Shown here piece by piece: positions 1-11,395 of a stretch of 64,000 bases of DNA; the first letter of the stretch is position 1; every line of letters starts with the position of its first letter. Position numbers and translations under genes: made by a program. Under the pieces are notes generated by a model. That model ran no database searches. It worked only from the letters and a program-made list of their open reading frames with translations, and was not told the DNA's origin. The DNA is from Pyropia yezoensis (lineage: Eukaryota > Rhodophyta > Bangiophyceae > Bangiales > Bangiaceae). The stretch lies in contig CM020618.1 in NCBI GenBank assembly GCA_009829735.1, forward strand, positions 26,388,894-26,452,893, in the 5' to 3' direction.

Positions 1-740
1 CGGGTTGCGCCAGAGATTGTGGGGGGGGTGAGCGCCAGCCCCGGGGGGGTGGGGCACATGCGCGCGCCGTCGGGGTGGCGCCGCAACTCGCCGGCGGGCC
101 ACGCGCCGCCGCCCGTTGGGGGGGGGCGCCCCGGGGGGGGTGGCACAGACGGTGTCGGCGGGGGGAGGGGGCGGCCCGGGGGGCGGGAGGGGGGGGGAAG
201 GCTCGCCGCGGGCCGCGTCGGCGACCTCGGCGGCCTCGTTAGCGGCGGGGGGGGTGGTGGTGCCGGAGTCGGCGGTGGTGGCGGCGGCGGTGGCGGCGGC
301 GGCCTCGGCGGCGGCGGCGGCATCGGCTCCCCCGCCCGGCGTGGCCCTGGCGGCGGCGGCGGTGGTGGTGGCGACGGGGGCGGCGCGTCGCCGGCGCGCC
401 ACGCGCTCGCGTCGGCGGCGGCGCTGCCCACCGGCGCCGCCGCGGCTGGCCGCGTCACGTCTGGCCGCGCGTCGGCCGACCTATCCACCCCCGCCGGCCG
501 CACCGCCCGGGTGGACGTGGACGTTGTCGCTCAGGCGGGCGCCGAGGGGTTTACGTTTCGCCTCTTCAACGCCTCCCCGGGGGGGCGGTGGGTGGGGCTG
601 GAGAACGCGCTCCCCCACTCGTACGTCAACGCGGCGGTGCGGGTGCTCCACGGCCTCATTGCGGGGGTGCTCCGCCGCCACGCGTGCGGGCGGGAGGTGT
701 GCTTGTCGTGTGAGCTGGGCTTCCTGTTTGATATGCTCCA

Positions 741-771
<31 letters not shown>

Positions 772-1210
772 GGCTGCGGGGACGCGTCACCCCCCTCTCG
801 CGCCGCGCCCGCGCCCGCGCCGGCGCCGGCCGCTGTCGCCGCTGCCGCCACCGCCCCTGCGTCGGCGGTGGGCGGGGACGCGGGCAGCGGCGGGGCGCCC
901 CCCCTACCCCCCGCCACGGTGGTGGCCACCCCCACCGCCGCCCGCCCGCGGGTGCCCGGCACGCTCGCCGACGTGGCGGGCGGCGGTGGCGGGGGCGCCG
1001 CTGCTGAGGCGGGCAACTTTATGCAGGCCTTTATCCACACCCCCGCCGCCGCCGCGCTGGGCCTCCTCGACGGACCCGCCGCGCGGCCGACGGGCGCCCG
1101 CATCGAGGCGCTGATGCGGTACCTGCTGGAGCAGCTGGTCCTCGACGGTGGGGCCGACGGGGGGGGTGGCGCCGCTGGCAGGGGGGGGTCGGGGGGTGGC
1201 ACCCCCGCCG

Positions 1211-1242
<32 letters not shown>

Positions 1243-1476
1243 GCCAATGGTGGGGGGGGCTCTGTCAGCGGCGGCGGTGGGGGCAGTGGGGGGGACACCC
1301 GCTCGGCGGCCGGCCGGCGGCGGCATTCGAAAAAGGGGCGCCCCCACGAGCGCGGCCGCGACGCGCCGGCGGCGGGGGCGACGGGCAGCGGCGGCGGCGG
1401 TCGCGGCCGCGGCGGTCGGCCGCGCTCCGAGGGCGCCCCGGGTAGCAGCGGCCGGGGGGGTGGTCGCCGCCGGGGC

Positions 1477-1508
<32 letters not shown>

Positions 1509-4350
1509 AGGCGGCAGCGGCGGCGCGGCCGGCGCGGCGGCCGCATCAGATGAGGCTGGCGGCGGAGGTGGGGAGGGGGCTGCCGGCGGCTGCAGCGGCG
1601 CCGGAGGCGGTGGCAGCAGTGGCAGTGGGAGCGGCGGGAGCGGCAGCGGCAGCCCGTCGCCGCCGCCAGTGGCGGTGCCGCCCGGGCCGCCGCGGCCGCC
1701 ACCACCCGCGGCGGTCATTTCGTCGCTATTTGGGGCGTCGGTGCTTGCGTCGGGGCGGTTCACCCCGTCCAACACCCCGTGGTCCCGGACCAGCTGGACG
1801 TTTCTCCAGTCGCTTGTGTACGAGTCCGGGGGGGGGGGGGGCGGTGGGGGCGGTGGTGGCGGTGGTGGCGGTGGTGGCGGTGGTAGCGGTGGAGGCGGCG
1901 GCGGCGGCAATGGGGCAGACCCGGCGGGTGGCTCTCCCAGGTCTCCAGCCGCCTCCCCCCGTGGCTCTCCCCGCCGCGACCCCGCCGCGGGGGCGTCGGC
2001 AGTGACGGGAACGACTGGGACGGCGGCGGCGGCCCCCACCCCTGCGCCTTCTCCAGTGGCGGGCCCCGCCGGGGCGTTTGCGCGCCTCCTGGCCGGCAGC
2101 CTCCGCCGCTCTGCAGACCGCACCCGCGCCTACTGCGCCGCGTCAGACGCGGTGGAGTCCATGTCCCAGCGCCGCCGCCTGCTGTCCCTGCCCAACGTGC
2201 TGCTGGTCGGGTGTGGAGCGGCGTCACCGGCGGCGGCGAGGTGGTGGACGCCGTCCACGACCTCTGGGGGGTTGGGGGGAGGGGGGAGTGGCGGTGGCGG
2301 CTCGCCGCCGATGACGGGGGTGATGGGACCGGCCGGCGGGGGTGGGGCGCTTGGTGGCATCGGCGGTGCCGCCGGGGGTGGCGGCCGGCTGTCACCCGCC
2401 GCCGCGGCGGCGGCGGCCATGGCGTCTTCCCCCCGGCTGCCCACGGCGCTGCGCATCACCACTGGCGGTGTTGCCGTCGACGCCCTCTCCGTCACGCCTG
2501 TGCCGGCCGCCGCGCCGGGCACGCCCGTTGGCGTGGCGGGCGCCACCGCCCCCGACACGGGCGACGCAGACGCAACCTACGACCTGGTCGCGGTCGTCGC
2601 GGCGGTACCGCCGCCGCCGTCTGCGGCAACGGGGGCGGCGGTGGGGGCTGGGCCGGGCGGCTCTGGCGCCGCTGCCGCCACCGCCGGTGTGGGCCTTGGC
2701 GGCGGCCGTGGCGGCGTGGCGGCCACGGGCGGCGCCTCTGCCGCCGCCGCCGCCGCTGCTGCTGCGGCCGCCGCGTCGGGCGGCCCCGACGCGGCGGCCG
2801 CGGCGGCTGGCACCGGCGGCGGCGCCGCTGCTGCTGCCGCCGCCGCCTCCTCCGCCGCTACCGCCGCGGCCTACGCGGCCGCCGCGGCGGCGGCGGCGGC
2901 GGCATCGTCGGCGGCGGCGGCGACCGCCGCCGCTGCCCACCTGGTCGTCTACGCGCGCACGTCGCCCACAACGGCGGCGGCGGCGGCCACAGCGGGCGCC
3001 CCCCCCGCGCCCGACGAGTGGTGGGTGTTCAACGACTTTTGCATTGCCCGGTGCACGGGGGGGGTGGCAGAGGCCACCACCTTTCACGCCGACTGGAAGC
3101 TGCCGGCGCTGCTCGTGTGGGTGCGCCGCGACGCCGCGACGCGCGTGCCGGGGCTTGGCGTGGGGGGGGCGCCGCCCACGACCGCGCCCACGCCTGTGCC
3201 CACGCCCGCACCCTCGGCCGTGCCCGTGCCCGTGCCCGTGTCTGCCGCTGCCGCGCCCGCCGCCACTGCTGCAGGTTCCGAGGCGGCGTCGGCCGTGGCG
3301 GCCGCGGGCGCGCGTGCCGCCGACACGAGTGATGAAGACGGCGGCGGCGGTAACGGCGGCGGCCCCGCGGCTGCCGCCAACGGTAACGCGGCGGCGACGA
3401 CTGGGGACGGCGGCCCGGCCGACGCCCCCGCCGTGGCCACTGGCGGTGCGGGCGGTGACGCTGCGGGCGGCGGTGCGGGCGCCGTTGCCGCGCCTGGGAC
3501 GGCTGCGGTGGCTGTCGCGGCGCGAGGGGCGCCCCCCCCCTCTCGCGCGCTGGTGGTGCCGTCCCCCCCCCGCATCTCGATGCGCGAGGCGCTGTCGCCC
3601 GCGGTCAACACGGCGGTGCCCTGCGTGGACGGGCTGGAGCCGCTGCCCGGCCGTGGCATGGTCGTCGCCCTGGACTGTGAGTTTGTGGGGGTCGGACGGG
3701 AGGAGGTGGAGATTAGCACCACCGGCTCGCGGACGGTGGTGGTGCCCGAGCGCCTCGCGCTCGCGCGTGTGTCTGTACTCCGCGGCGACGGCTGGCCAGC
3801 CTCCCGAGTCGGCCTCCCGCTGGTAGACGACTACATCGCGGTGCGGGAGCCGGTGCTGGACTACCACACCCGCTTTTCGGGCCTCGTCGAAGGGGACCTC
3901 GACCCCACCGGCCGCTCCCCGTACGTGGTCACCCACCGCAAGGCAGTGTACAAGAAGCTCCGCGCGCTCGTCGACGCGGGGGTGGTGCTGGCGGGCCACG
4001 GCCTGGCCAAGGACTTTCGGATTGCCAACTTTGTGGTGCCCCCGCACCAGGTGGTCGACACGGTCGCCCTGTTCCGGCTGCCGGGCAAGCGCCTGCTGTC
4101 GCTTCGGTACCTCGCCGCGGCGCTGTTGGGCGTGGACATCCAGGCGCACACGCACGACTCGGTGGAGGACGCGGTGACGGCGCTGCGACTGTACCGGGTG
4201 TGGCGGGCGCTCTACGGGCGGGGGGAGGTGGGGGGGGTCCTCCGCACCCTCTACGCCTATGGCTACGCCCACGGCTGGACGGTCGACGCGGCGCGGCCGC
4301 CGCTGGGCGAGGAGTACTGGCAGCTGGTCGCGGAGGGGGGGGGTGTGTGA
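1..4350 (+). CDS. PAN2: PAN2, deadenylase catalytic subunit (3' part; 5' end off window)
   Basis: Catalytic subunit of the cytoplasmic PAN2-PAN3 poly(A) nuclease, which trims mRNA tails. The frame is open to base 1, so the true start and the WD40 part lie to the left. Counting codons from base 19, the C-terminal ~1213-1425 is a DEDDh exonuclease: D1219 and E1221 in LDCEF, D1332 in GHGLAKDF, H1379 and D1384 in HDSVEDA. The text around them (IDDYI-like VDDYI, FSGL..GDLDP, KKLRALVD) is that of PAN2 rather than other DEDDh enzymes. Upstream are the PAN2 ubiquitin-hydrolase-like segments: GLENALPHSYVNA (~193), CLSCELGFLFDML (~229), NFMQAF..ALGLL (~333), RAYC..LPNVLLVGC (~700) and WWVFNDF (~1001). 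These conserved blocks are separated by very long Gly/Ala/Pro runs. No intron is visible. It is convergent with the glutaredoxin gene. Confidence 0.93.
742..770 (+). repeat. 29-base G homopolymer inside PAN2
   Basis: An uninterrupted G run encodes polyglycine right after the FLFDML block of the PAN2 pseudo-hydrolase domain. Such a run is a likely site of length polymorphism or assembly error, but the reading frame is kept here. Confidence 0.9.
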
Positions 4351-5102
4351 TGATCCTGTGGCAGCAGGGGGGGGGGAAGGCGGGGTGCGGCGTTGTGGGG
4401 CAGCGGGGGAGGGGGAAGGCGGGGTGCGACGATGTGGGGCAGCGGGGGAGGGGGCGCAACAACAGGGGGGGGGGGCGGTGAAGGGGGGGCAACAGGTAGG
4501 AGGGGGGGGCGGGGAGGGAAGGCCAGACGCGGCCATGGGTTGGGGCGGGACGCGCCCCGGCGGGGTGGGGGGCGCGCGAGCAAACGAGGGGCCGTCGCGG
4601 CCCGCGGCGCGGCAAGGAACCAGCGCCGCTGCCGCCATCAGTCGCCAGGCGGCGGCTTGCATGGCGCAGGCTCACACTGGGGAACGGGAAGAAAACAAAA
4701 ATGGAAAGAGAAAACGGAGCACGCACAAAGTACCAGACGGGCAAGAAAACCACAGGCGGTCGCTGCCGGTACTCATACATAGCTATGTGCGAGCATTCAT
4801 GGCCACGCAACACGACTAGCGAGGCGGGCAGGAGCCAGAAAAAAGAAGAAAGTGCAGGCTGCCACACCGCGCCCCTTACCAATGGCTTTCCCTCCCCATA
4901 AACCCTCCGCTGCCGCCCTCTATCCCTCTCACCCCCGTCTACGAGCCCCACAGGCACAGTGGCGCAGCATCCCCCCACCCTCGGACCCCCGATGACACCT
5001 CCTCCCCCCCCCCCCGGCGCCCTCCGCCATCCTCCGGCACGCCCCCCCCCCCGCCCCCAACCCCACCCTCCCCCACCTGGTGTTGTGCGTGTGTCCACCG
5101 CG
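4351..5102. other. Convergent intergenic region, PAN2 / glutaredoxin
   Basis: Non-coding. The first ~250 bases hold G-rich degenerate repeats of about 50 bases around 'ggcagcggggga', with G-quadruplex potential on the + strand. The rest is mixed, then C-rich. Both flanking genes end here, so it should carry two 3' ends; no clear polyadenylation signal was recognised. Confidence 0.5.
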
Positions 5103-6231
5103 TCACGCCACCGCTGCCGACGGCGGCGGCGGCGGCGGCGTCGCGTCCCCATACGCCCCCGCCTCGATGAGCGCCTCCCGGAGCTCCCCCGACGCGGCCA
5201 TCGCCTCGACGATATCGCTGCCGCCGACAAACTCCCCCCCAATGTACAGCTGCGGGATGGTCGGCCACGAGGAGTAGGCCTTGACGCCCGCCCGCAGCGC
5301 GTCGTCGGCAAGCACATTGTGCGCGCGGTACTCGACGCGCGCGGCCGCCAGGAGGGAGACGGCCTTGTAGCTAAAGCCACACGCGGGGGCCGACGGCAGG
5401 CCCTTCATGAAGAGCACCACCTTGTGGGCGTCGAGCTCCTGAGAATGAGAGAAAAGGGGGGGGGGGGGGGGGGGAGGGAAGGGGGAAACGGCAAGAGCAG
5501 AAAAAAAAAAAAGAGGTAGCGGCCGCCGCATTCACATGCACAGTAGGGGGGCGGCCAGTGCACGTGTTAGTTCCCTGACAAGGAGGCCACCCGACGCGCA
5601 GCGCGCGGGCACAGCGCGCAGCAGCAGACGAATGACAGCGTGGCCATGATGCCGCCTGCCGCCGCCCCTCTGCCCAACCCTCCCCCTACAAACCGCTGCC
5701 GACCCCTCCTGGCACCCAGTCCCCCCCCCCACCCCGCCCCCCCCCCCGGCCGTACCCAGCCACAGGACACAGGCAGGCCGCTCCAGCCACCACCGCCGCC
5801 ACCCCCCCCCAATCCCCCCCCCCCCCCCGCTGACTTACCTCCTTGATACGCTCCCGGATATCCCCATCCTCCTGTGCATCCTTTGCGGGGACCGGCTTGA
5901 AGTCGTCGTGCATCTTGGCGGGCGGCCCCGACGGCGACGACGCCGCCCGGCGGGGAACCCCCCCTCCCACCCCCACCCCCCCAGCAGCGGCGGCCGCCGA
6001 CAAGGACGGCGTCAACGACGCCAGCCGCCACTGCTGCAGTAGCAGTGCGGGCGCGCGGCCCCCGGCTGCCCCAACGGGCGGCCCGCCCGTCGCCGCCGCG
6101 ACGGCGGCGGCGGGGCCAGCCAGCCGCCGCCGCGCCGCGGCGGTGGCGGCAGCGGGGACGCCGGCGGGCCGCGGCAGCCGCGGCGGAGCGGCTGCCGCGG
6201 CGGCCCGGGCGGCGGCAATGAGCGAGGCCAT
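5103..6231 (-). CDS. GRX5: Monothiol glutaredoxin, GRX5 (mitochondrial) type; two exons
   Basis: Monothiol CGFS glutaredoxin, the family that carries [2Fe-2S] clusters with glutathione. Exon 1 is 6231-5839 (131 codons) and ends AAGGAG|GTAAGT. The intron is 5838-5439 with a pyrimidine-rich end TTCTCAG. Exon 2 is 5438-5103. The junction is phase 0 and gives 242 residues. Residues 1 to ~95 are Ala/Arg-rich with almost no acidic residues, like a mitochondrial targeting peptide. The domain follows: K143 in FMKG, active site C151-G-F-S154, the cis-Pro motif W189PTIPQ194, and the glutathione-binding GGSD at 203-206. The start at 6231 is the first ATG and gives a complete targeting peptide. It diverges from the gene at 7015. 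Plastid or mitochondrial location is inference; single-domain length favours GRX5. Confidence 0.93.
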
Positions 6232-7014
6232 TGTCAGGGCCGCGTGTCGTTGGCGCGTGCAGCGTCGGGGGGGTGGCGACGGGGAGAGGGGGGGGCGGGT
6301 CTGTCTACCCAGCCAGAAGGGAGAGGAAGCGTGGTGGCAAGGAGCACACGACGCGACGGGGGCTTGGTCGTGGTCGTGGAGGCCGCCTGAGTCCTGTTTC
6401 GAAGTGGACCATTTCCGAGCGTAAGTAGAGATTCCTTCCCAGAGTCGCCGAGCGTCACAGATTCCAAAATACTAAGTATCCATTCCAGTCTCTCTGCCTT
6501 CGGGGCGCAACACGGTGCCATCCCAAAAGATCCATCAACCCAACGCCAACGTAGCGCCGGGATGCGTCGGCCCCTCCACCCCCCTCGAGGGGCCTCTCCC
6601 CCACACACGACGGGCTTGGTCTGCAGGCACCTGCAGGCCTGCAGGAGCGTGCCGTTGCCCTCGGCGGCCTCCCGCCCCTCCCACGGGTTTGCTCGCCGCC
6701 CTCCCCTCCCCCCCCCCGCACCGCCAATTCCACCGGCCATCACGGCTGTCGTAACGCCGGCCGGCACCAACGTGGGTGGCCACCCACCCACCCGCCCAAC
6801 CCCACTTCCCGCCCCATCCCTGCTCATCCCAGTCCCTCGTTCACCCCCCCCCTCCCTCCACCCTCGCCCGACCTCCGCGCTCCCCGCGCTCCCTCCCTCT
6901 CTTGCTTTTTTTTCATGCTCTTCTTCCACCTTGGTCTGTCGCCTGCCGCGCCTGTCGACCCGCCGCCCGCCGCTCTCTTCCCCCTCCCCCCCCCCCCCCC
7001 CGCCCCCCACCGCC
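6232..7014. promoter_or_regulatory. Divergent promoter region, glutaredoxin / 7015 gene
   Basis: 783 bases between two divergent start codons must hold both promoters. Local AT content is higher near 6420-6540. The part next to 7015 is a C/T-rich tract with long C runs, typical of a 5' leader. A palindromic cluster with repeated CCTGCAGG-like sequence lies near 6628-6645. No TATA box was recognised. Confidence 0.45.
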
Positions 7015-7158
7015 ATGAACGCTAGCCGCCCCCCCCCGCCACAAAGGCACGTGCCGCCGCCGGAGCCGTCGCGCCCCCCCCGCCCGTGGTCCACCCGGCG
7101 GTCCCCCTCCCCGCCCCCACGGCAGCGTCGGTTGTGGCCGGCGTGCCCCGTCGGTGGC

Positions 7159-7203
<45 letters not shown>

Positions 7204-10200
7204 TGGGGCCGCGGCGGCGGCGGCGGCGGCGGTTGGGGCGGCCGCCGCGTGGCGTCGCCCCCCCCCTACCACCCCCGCAGTGGGGACTGGGGGGGGCGGG
7301 GCGGCGGCAGACGCGGCGACTGGGGGCCCCGCGGCAGTGGCGGCGGCCACGGCGACGGGGGGTGGGACGGCGGCGGTCGTGACGGCTGGGGGCGGGACGG
7401 CGGCAGCCGTGACGACGGGCGGTGGGAGGGCGGCAGCCGTGACGACGGGCGGTGGGAGGGCGGCAGCCACGGCGACCGCCGCCCCCCGCCGACGCGGCGG
7501 CCGTGGCCGGCGCGGCGGCCGGCGACCCCGCCGCCGCGCCCGTCGCCGCCGCGGCCGGCGTCGCCGCCGCGGCCGCCGCGGGCGCCCCCACCACCGACCG
7601 TGTCCCCGTCGCCGCCGCCCCGGTGGGCCGCCGGCGTGGCCGCAACGCTGCACACGCTCGCGCAGGTACGTTACGGTCGACCGGCCGACGACGCCCCGTA
7701 CGGGCGTGGCGGGTGTGGCCGTTACGCCTTCGCAGTTTTCTTTGGCCCTCCGCCGCGCGGCTGCGCGACTCCCGTGGCGCCCCCCCCCGGCGCCCCGTGT
7801 GCCTTGCATCAGACGCCGTCGCTAACTGTTCCCGCCTGGCGCCGGTACCGTCCCCATGGCTCTCCTCCCACGCCCCCCTCCTCTCTCCTCCTTTGCCCCT
7901 TTTGCCTGTGCTCGTCGCCCCTGTATCCACTGCCCCTTCCTCTTGGGGCTGCTGTTTTTTTGTTCTGCATGTTGGGTCGCCACGCCCTACCCCGCCATCC
8001 CTGGCGCTCCCCCCGCCCGCTCGCTCCCCCCACAGCGGCGGACCCAGTCAGCGGCGGTGGTCACGGCGGCCGCCGACGCCCGCGCCGCCGCGTCGGCCGC
8101 GTCGTCACGGGCGCTGGCCGCTGCCGTCGCCGTGGACGCGCCTGTCGTTGGCGCTGCTGCCGCCCGCTTGGCCGCCGCACTTCCACCGACACCCCCACCG
8201 ACACCCCCGCCGGCGCCACACCCCGCAGCGTCCCACGGCGGGGCGACGGGCGGCGCCCGGCCCACCAAAAAGCGCCCGCGGTCGCCGTCACCTCCCCGCC
8301 CGCCGCGGGGGGGTGGTGGCGGCGACGCCCCCGCCCGCGACGGGGCGACGGGCGTGCCACCGCCCCCGCGCCCGCGGTCGCGGTCGCCGCGGCGGTCACG
8401 GTGCCGCGCGTCACCGCCCCCGGCGGCTCCCCCGGCGGCTCCCCCGGCCACGCGCCCCCGCCGGCGGGTCCTCCGGGTGCCCGCGCTGCCCGACGCTGCC
8501 GGCTCGGCCGGCGGCGTCGACGGCGGCAGCGGCAGCGGCGACGCGGCGAGCGTCCTCCCCGCCTGGCTGGGCGCCCCCGACGGCGGGGCCGCGGGCGGTG
8601 GCTCGGGCAGCGGCGCCGACGGCGGCAGCGCGGCGGGGGGCGGTGGGGTTGCGGCCCGCCCGCGCCGCCCGCGCCTGGCGCCGGTGGCGCGGCGGGCGCG
8701 GCGGCGGGCGGCGCGGCGGGCGCGCCAGGCGGTGGTCGCCGCCGACACCACCTCCACCGACGAGGACGGGGGGGGGAGTGACGCGGCGGTGCCGCGGCGG
8801 CGGCGACGGCGGGTGGTCACCGGTGGCGGCGGCGCCTCCCCGCCCCGCGGTGTGGACGGCGGTGGGGGCGACTGGCCCGCGGCCGACGACGGCAGCAACG
8901 ACGGCAGCAACGACGTCAGCTCCGACGGCAGCAACGACGGCAGCAACGACGGCAGCAACGAAGGCAGCAACGACGGCAGCGACCATCACCGCAGCGACGC
9001 CAGCGGTCGGGCACGCCGGGCCAAAGCGGAGCCGCCCCCTCCAGGGACCGACTGTGACCAGGACGACGGCAGCTGCAGCGACGGGGCGGACCCGCTCCCC
9101 CCCCTCCCCCCCGCCACCGAGGGCAACCAGGAGCTCCCCCCCGGCGCCGCGCAGCTCCGCCTCGCCCTCCGCGCGGTCATGGCGGTGACCCAGCCGCCCG
9201 CCCCCCCCGCGGCGGGCATTGGGGTCATTGCGCGGCACCTGGGCCTGGCCATTGGGGGTACTCCGTACAAGAGTCTCCACAGCAGCCTGGCCAAGCTGGT
9301 GGACCGGGGCGCCCTTGCCCTGCAGCTGACCCCCTTTAACGGCAGCTCCGCGTACCGCGGCCGCCACCACTACGCGCTCCCGCCGGGGGTGGGCGCCGCC
9401 GCGCTCGCCGCGGCGTGCGAACACGCGGCCCGCGTCCCGGGGGAGGGGCGCGCCCGCGTGGCCCCCGCCGGCGGTCGCGCGGGTGCCCCCCGCCGGCGCC
9501 GCCGTCCCCCCCACCGCCCGCCGCCGTCGACGGTGGCGCCGGGGGGCGCGCGTCCGCGGCGGGCGTTGCCACCGCCGCCGCCGCCGCCGTCGGATACAGA
9601 GTGGGAGGAGGAGGGCAGCAGCAACAGCAGCAGCGCGTCGTCGGACAGTGGCGGGTCCATGTCGTGTGGGAGTACGTCGGCAGAGAAAGCGGCGGTGCCG
9701 ACGGGGGCGTGGGTGGCCAAGCCCGCCCGCCGGTCGGCGCGGCCAGCCACCACCGCCGCCGCCGCTGCCGCCGCCTCCGCCGCCGCCGCCACAACAGGTG
9801 GTCCATTGCCGGCGTCGTCCCCTGCTGAGCTGCCGCCGCCCCTGCAGGCGCTGCCGCCCTTGCAAGCGCTGCCGCCCTTGCAGGCGCTGCCACCATCCCT
9901 ACAGGCGCTGCCGCCGCCCCTGCAGGCGCTGGTGCTGCCGCCCAACCCAATGGGCACCACCGCTGTGGGGGCGGCGGCGCGCCGGGCGGCGGCTGCGGGG
10001 GCGACCGCCGCCACCCGGGCGTCGGGGAGCGACGCCACCGCGTCGCCGGTGGCACCGCCCCCCGCCCCGACGCCTCCCCCCTCCCCCCCCCGTCGCCGCG
10101 GCGGCGGCGGCGGTCGTCCCCCCTCTGCCGGGCGGCACGGCCGCCGCACCGGCGGGGCGCCCCCCCCCTGCCCGTGGACGCGGTCTACGCCGCCGCCGCC

Positions 10201-10797
10201 GCGCGGCTCTTCCCCCACCGCCCCCGCTACACGGCGCGGACCTTTGCCGACGCTGCCGGCCCGGCGGCGGCGGCGGAAGCGGCCGCAGCGTCGGCGGCGG
10301 GCGTCCCCCCGGCGCTGCCCGCCAAGCTCCTTCAGCTGGCCGTCCGCGCGGCGCTGCGCGCCGGCCCGCCCGGCGTGGCGTGGCGCACCGCCGACGTGGC
10401 GTGGGTGCTGTTTGCACCCCCCGCGGGGGCGGCCGACGAGCGCGCCCGCATCTACCGGGGGGTGTGGACCGCGCTGGGCGCCCTCGTCGCCGCGGCAGAA
10501 GTGGCCGTCACGTACGCGCCCCGCGACGCGGTGTATGGGCGGGGGCGGACGTACGCGGGGGGGGGCTCGGGGGGGGCGCCGCCAAAGCAGTGGGTCTTTG
10601 TGGGCAGCGGGGGGGGGGGGGGTGGGGGGGGTGGGCGGGAGGGGGAGGCCGTCCCGTGGCCCCGCGCGGGCTCTGCGTACGCCGCGCTCGAGGCGGCGGC
10701 CGAGGGGGGGGGGGGAGCCGCCCCCGCATCCGACACCCGCGCGTGGGCGGCGGCGGCGCGGCGGCGGCGGGCGGGGGGCGGCCCCGCCCACCCATAG
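7015..10797 (+). CDS. Low-complexity Arg/Ser-rich protein with two winged-helix-like blocks; frameshift in C run
   Basis: Not assignable to a named family. Exon 1 is 7015-7665 (ATG in CCGCCATGA), ending GCAG|GTACGT; the intron is 7666-8035 ending CACAG; exon 2 opens at 8036. The junction is phase 0. Exon 1 encodes Pro/Arg stretches, polyglycine and DDGRWEGGSR repeats. Exon 2 has KKRPRSPSPPRPPR, SRSPRRSR and Asn-Asp-Gly-Ser repeats. Around 9150-9390 there is a compact block (LRLALRAVMAV..LVDRGAL..YRGRHHYA). A similar block follows at 10325-10560 (LQLAVRAALRA..LVAAAEV..YGRGRTYA). The last part is one frame off: the frame must change in the C-rich stretch 10074-10150, through an indel (error or mutation) or an unseen intron. 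The winged-helix reading and a nuclear RNA/DNA-binding role are inference. Confidence 0.6.
8885..8990 (+). repeat. 12-base minisatellite encoding (Asn-Asp-Gly-Ser)n
   Basis: About eight head-to-tail units of GACGGCAGCAAC with a few substitutions lie in frame in exon 2 of the 7015 gene. They make an acidic, polar repeat. Confidence 0.85.
9829..9935 (+). repeat. 18-21-base repeat encoding (Leu-Pro-Pro-Leu-Gln-Ala)n
   Basis: Five head-to-tail copies of a unit like CTGCCGCCCTTGCAGGCG, in frame, in the same gene just before its frame change. Confidence 0.8.
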
Positions 10798-11395
10798 CGC
10801 TGCTGGCGGGCGCGTTTTCGGGCCGTTTACTGCCCGGCGGTGCTTTGCAAAGGGGGCGGGGGAGGGACGCGGCGACGGGGGGGGGGGGGGGGGGGCGGAC
10901 CCCCCGCGGTGGGCTGGCGTGTGCTGCTGGTGGTGGCGCGGACCGCGTGGGTCATATCGATAGGAGTGTCTCACCCACTTGTGTACTCGACAGAACCTTC
11001 CCACCTCACTTCGAATCCCCGCATCTGCACTTTTCTTGCGCCGCCCTCCCCAACGGGCGCGCCGCGGCGGCGCGCCCGTGCGCACGGAGCGTGCCGCGCA
11101 TGGGCGGGGCGCCCCGTCGCGCGTGCGGGGGAGCGCCCCGTCGGCGCCCCCACCGACCGGCCGGTCGGTCGTTCGGGACGGCAGGGGGGGTAGACGCAGG
11201 AACGGTGACGAGGACAGCGGGCGCCACCAAACGCTCGATTGTGAAAATGGCCTATCGCTCTAACGGTCTGTTCGCCATCGCGCTTTCAAACATTTTTGAG
11301 GAGCACCGTGAGAAGGATCTACTTTCATACAAACGCCACTGCTATTTGGTCTTTTTTTGCAGACGTGTCGAGGCGTATTCACATTCGTGTCGGTC
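10798..11395. other. Intergenic, no gene recognised
   Basis: G-rich at first (an 18-base G run near 10879), then ordinary. 11230-11360 is AT-richer and ends in a T-rich tract followed by CAG, which could be an intron end or the leader of a gene starting near 11396. Confidence 0.4.

Noticed and set aside
531..2123. Long minus-strand Pro-rich frame opposite PAN2
   Set aside because: Mirror of polyglycine/alanine codons on the coding strand; no domain, and the + frame carries conserved PAN2 blocks.
2392..4662. 756-codon minus-strand frame
   Set aside because: Antisense shadow of PAN2 in GC-rich DNA; Arg/Gly/His composition without domain content.
3929..5380. 483-codon minus-strand frame overlapping PAN2 and the glutaredoxin end
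   Set aside because: Out of frame with the glutaredoxin and antisense to the PAN2 exonuclease; composition artefact.
8885..8990. Regular short repeats as a CRISPR array
   Set aside because: 12-base units without spacers, in frame in a eukaryotic coding exon.
8411..11085. Several long minus-strand frames opposite the 7015 gene
   Set aside because: They are complements of its low-complexity codons; none has a domain or splice logic.
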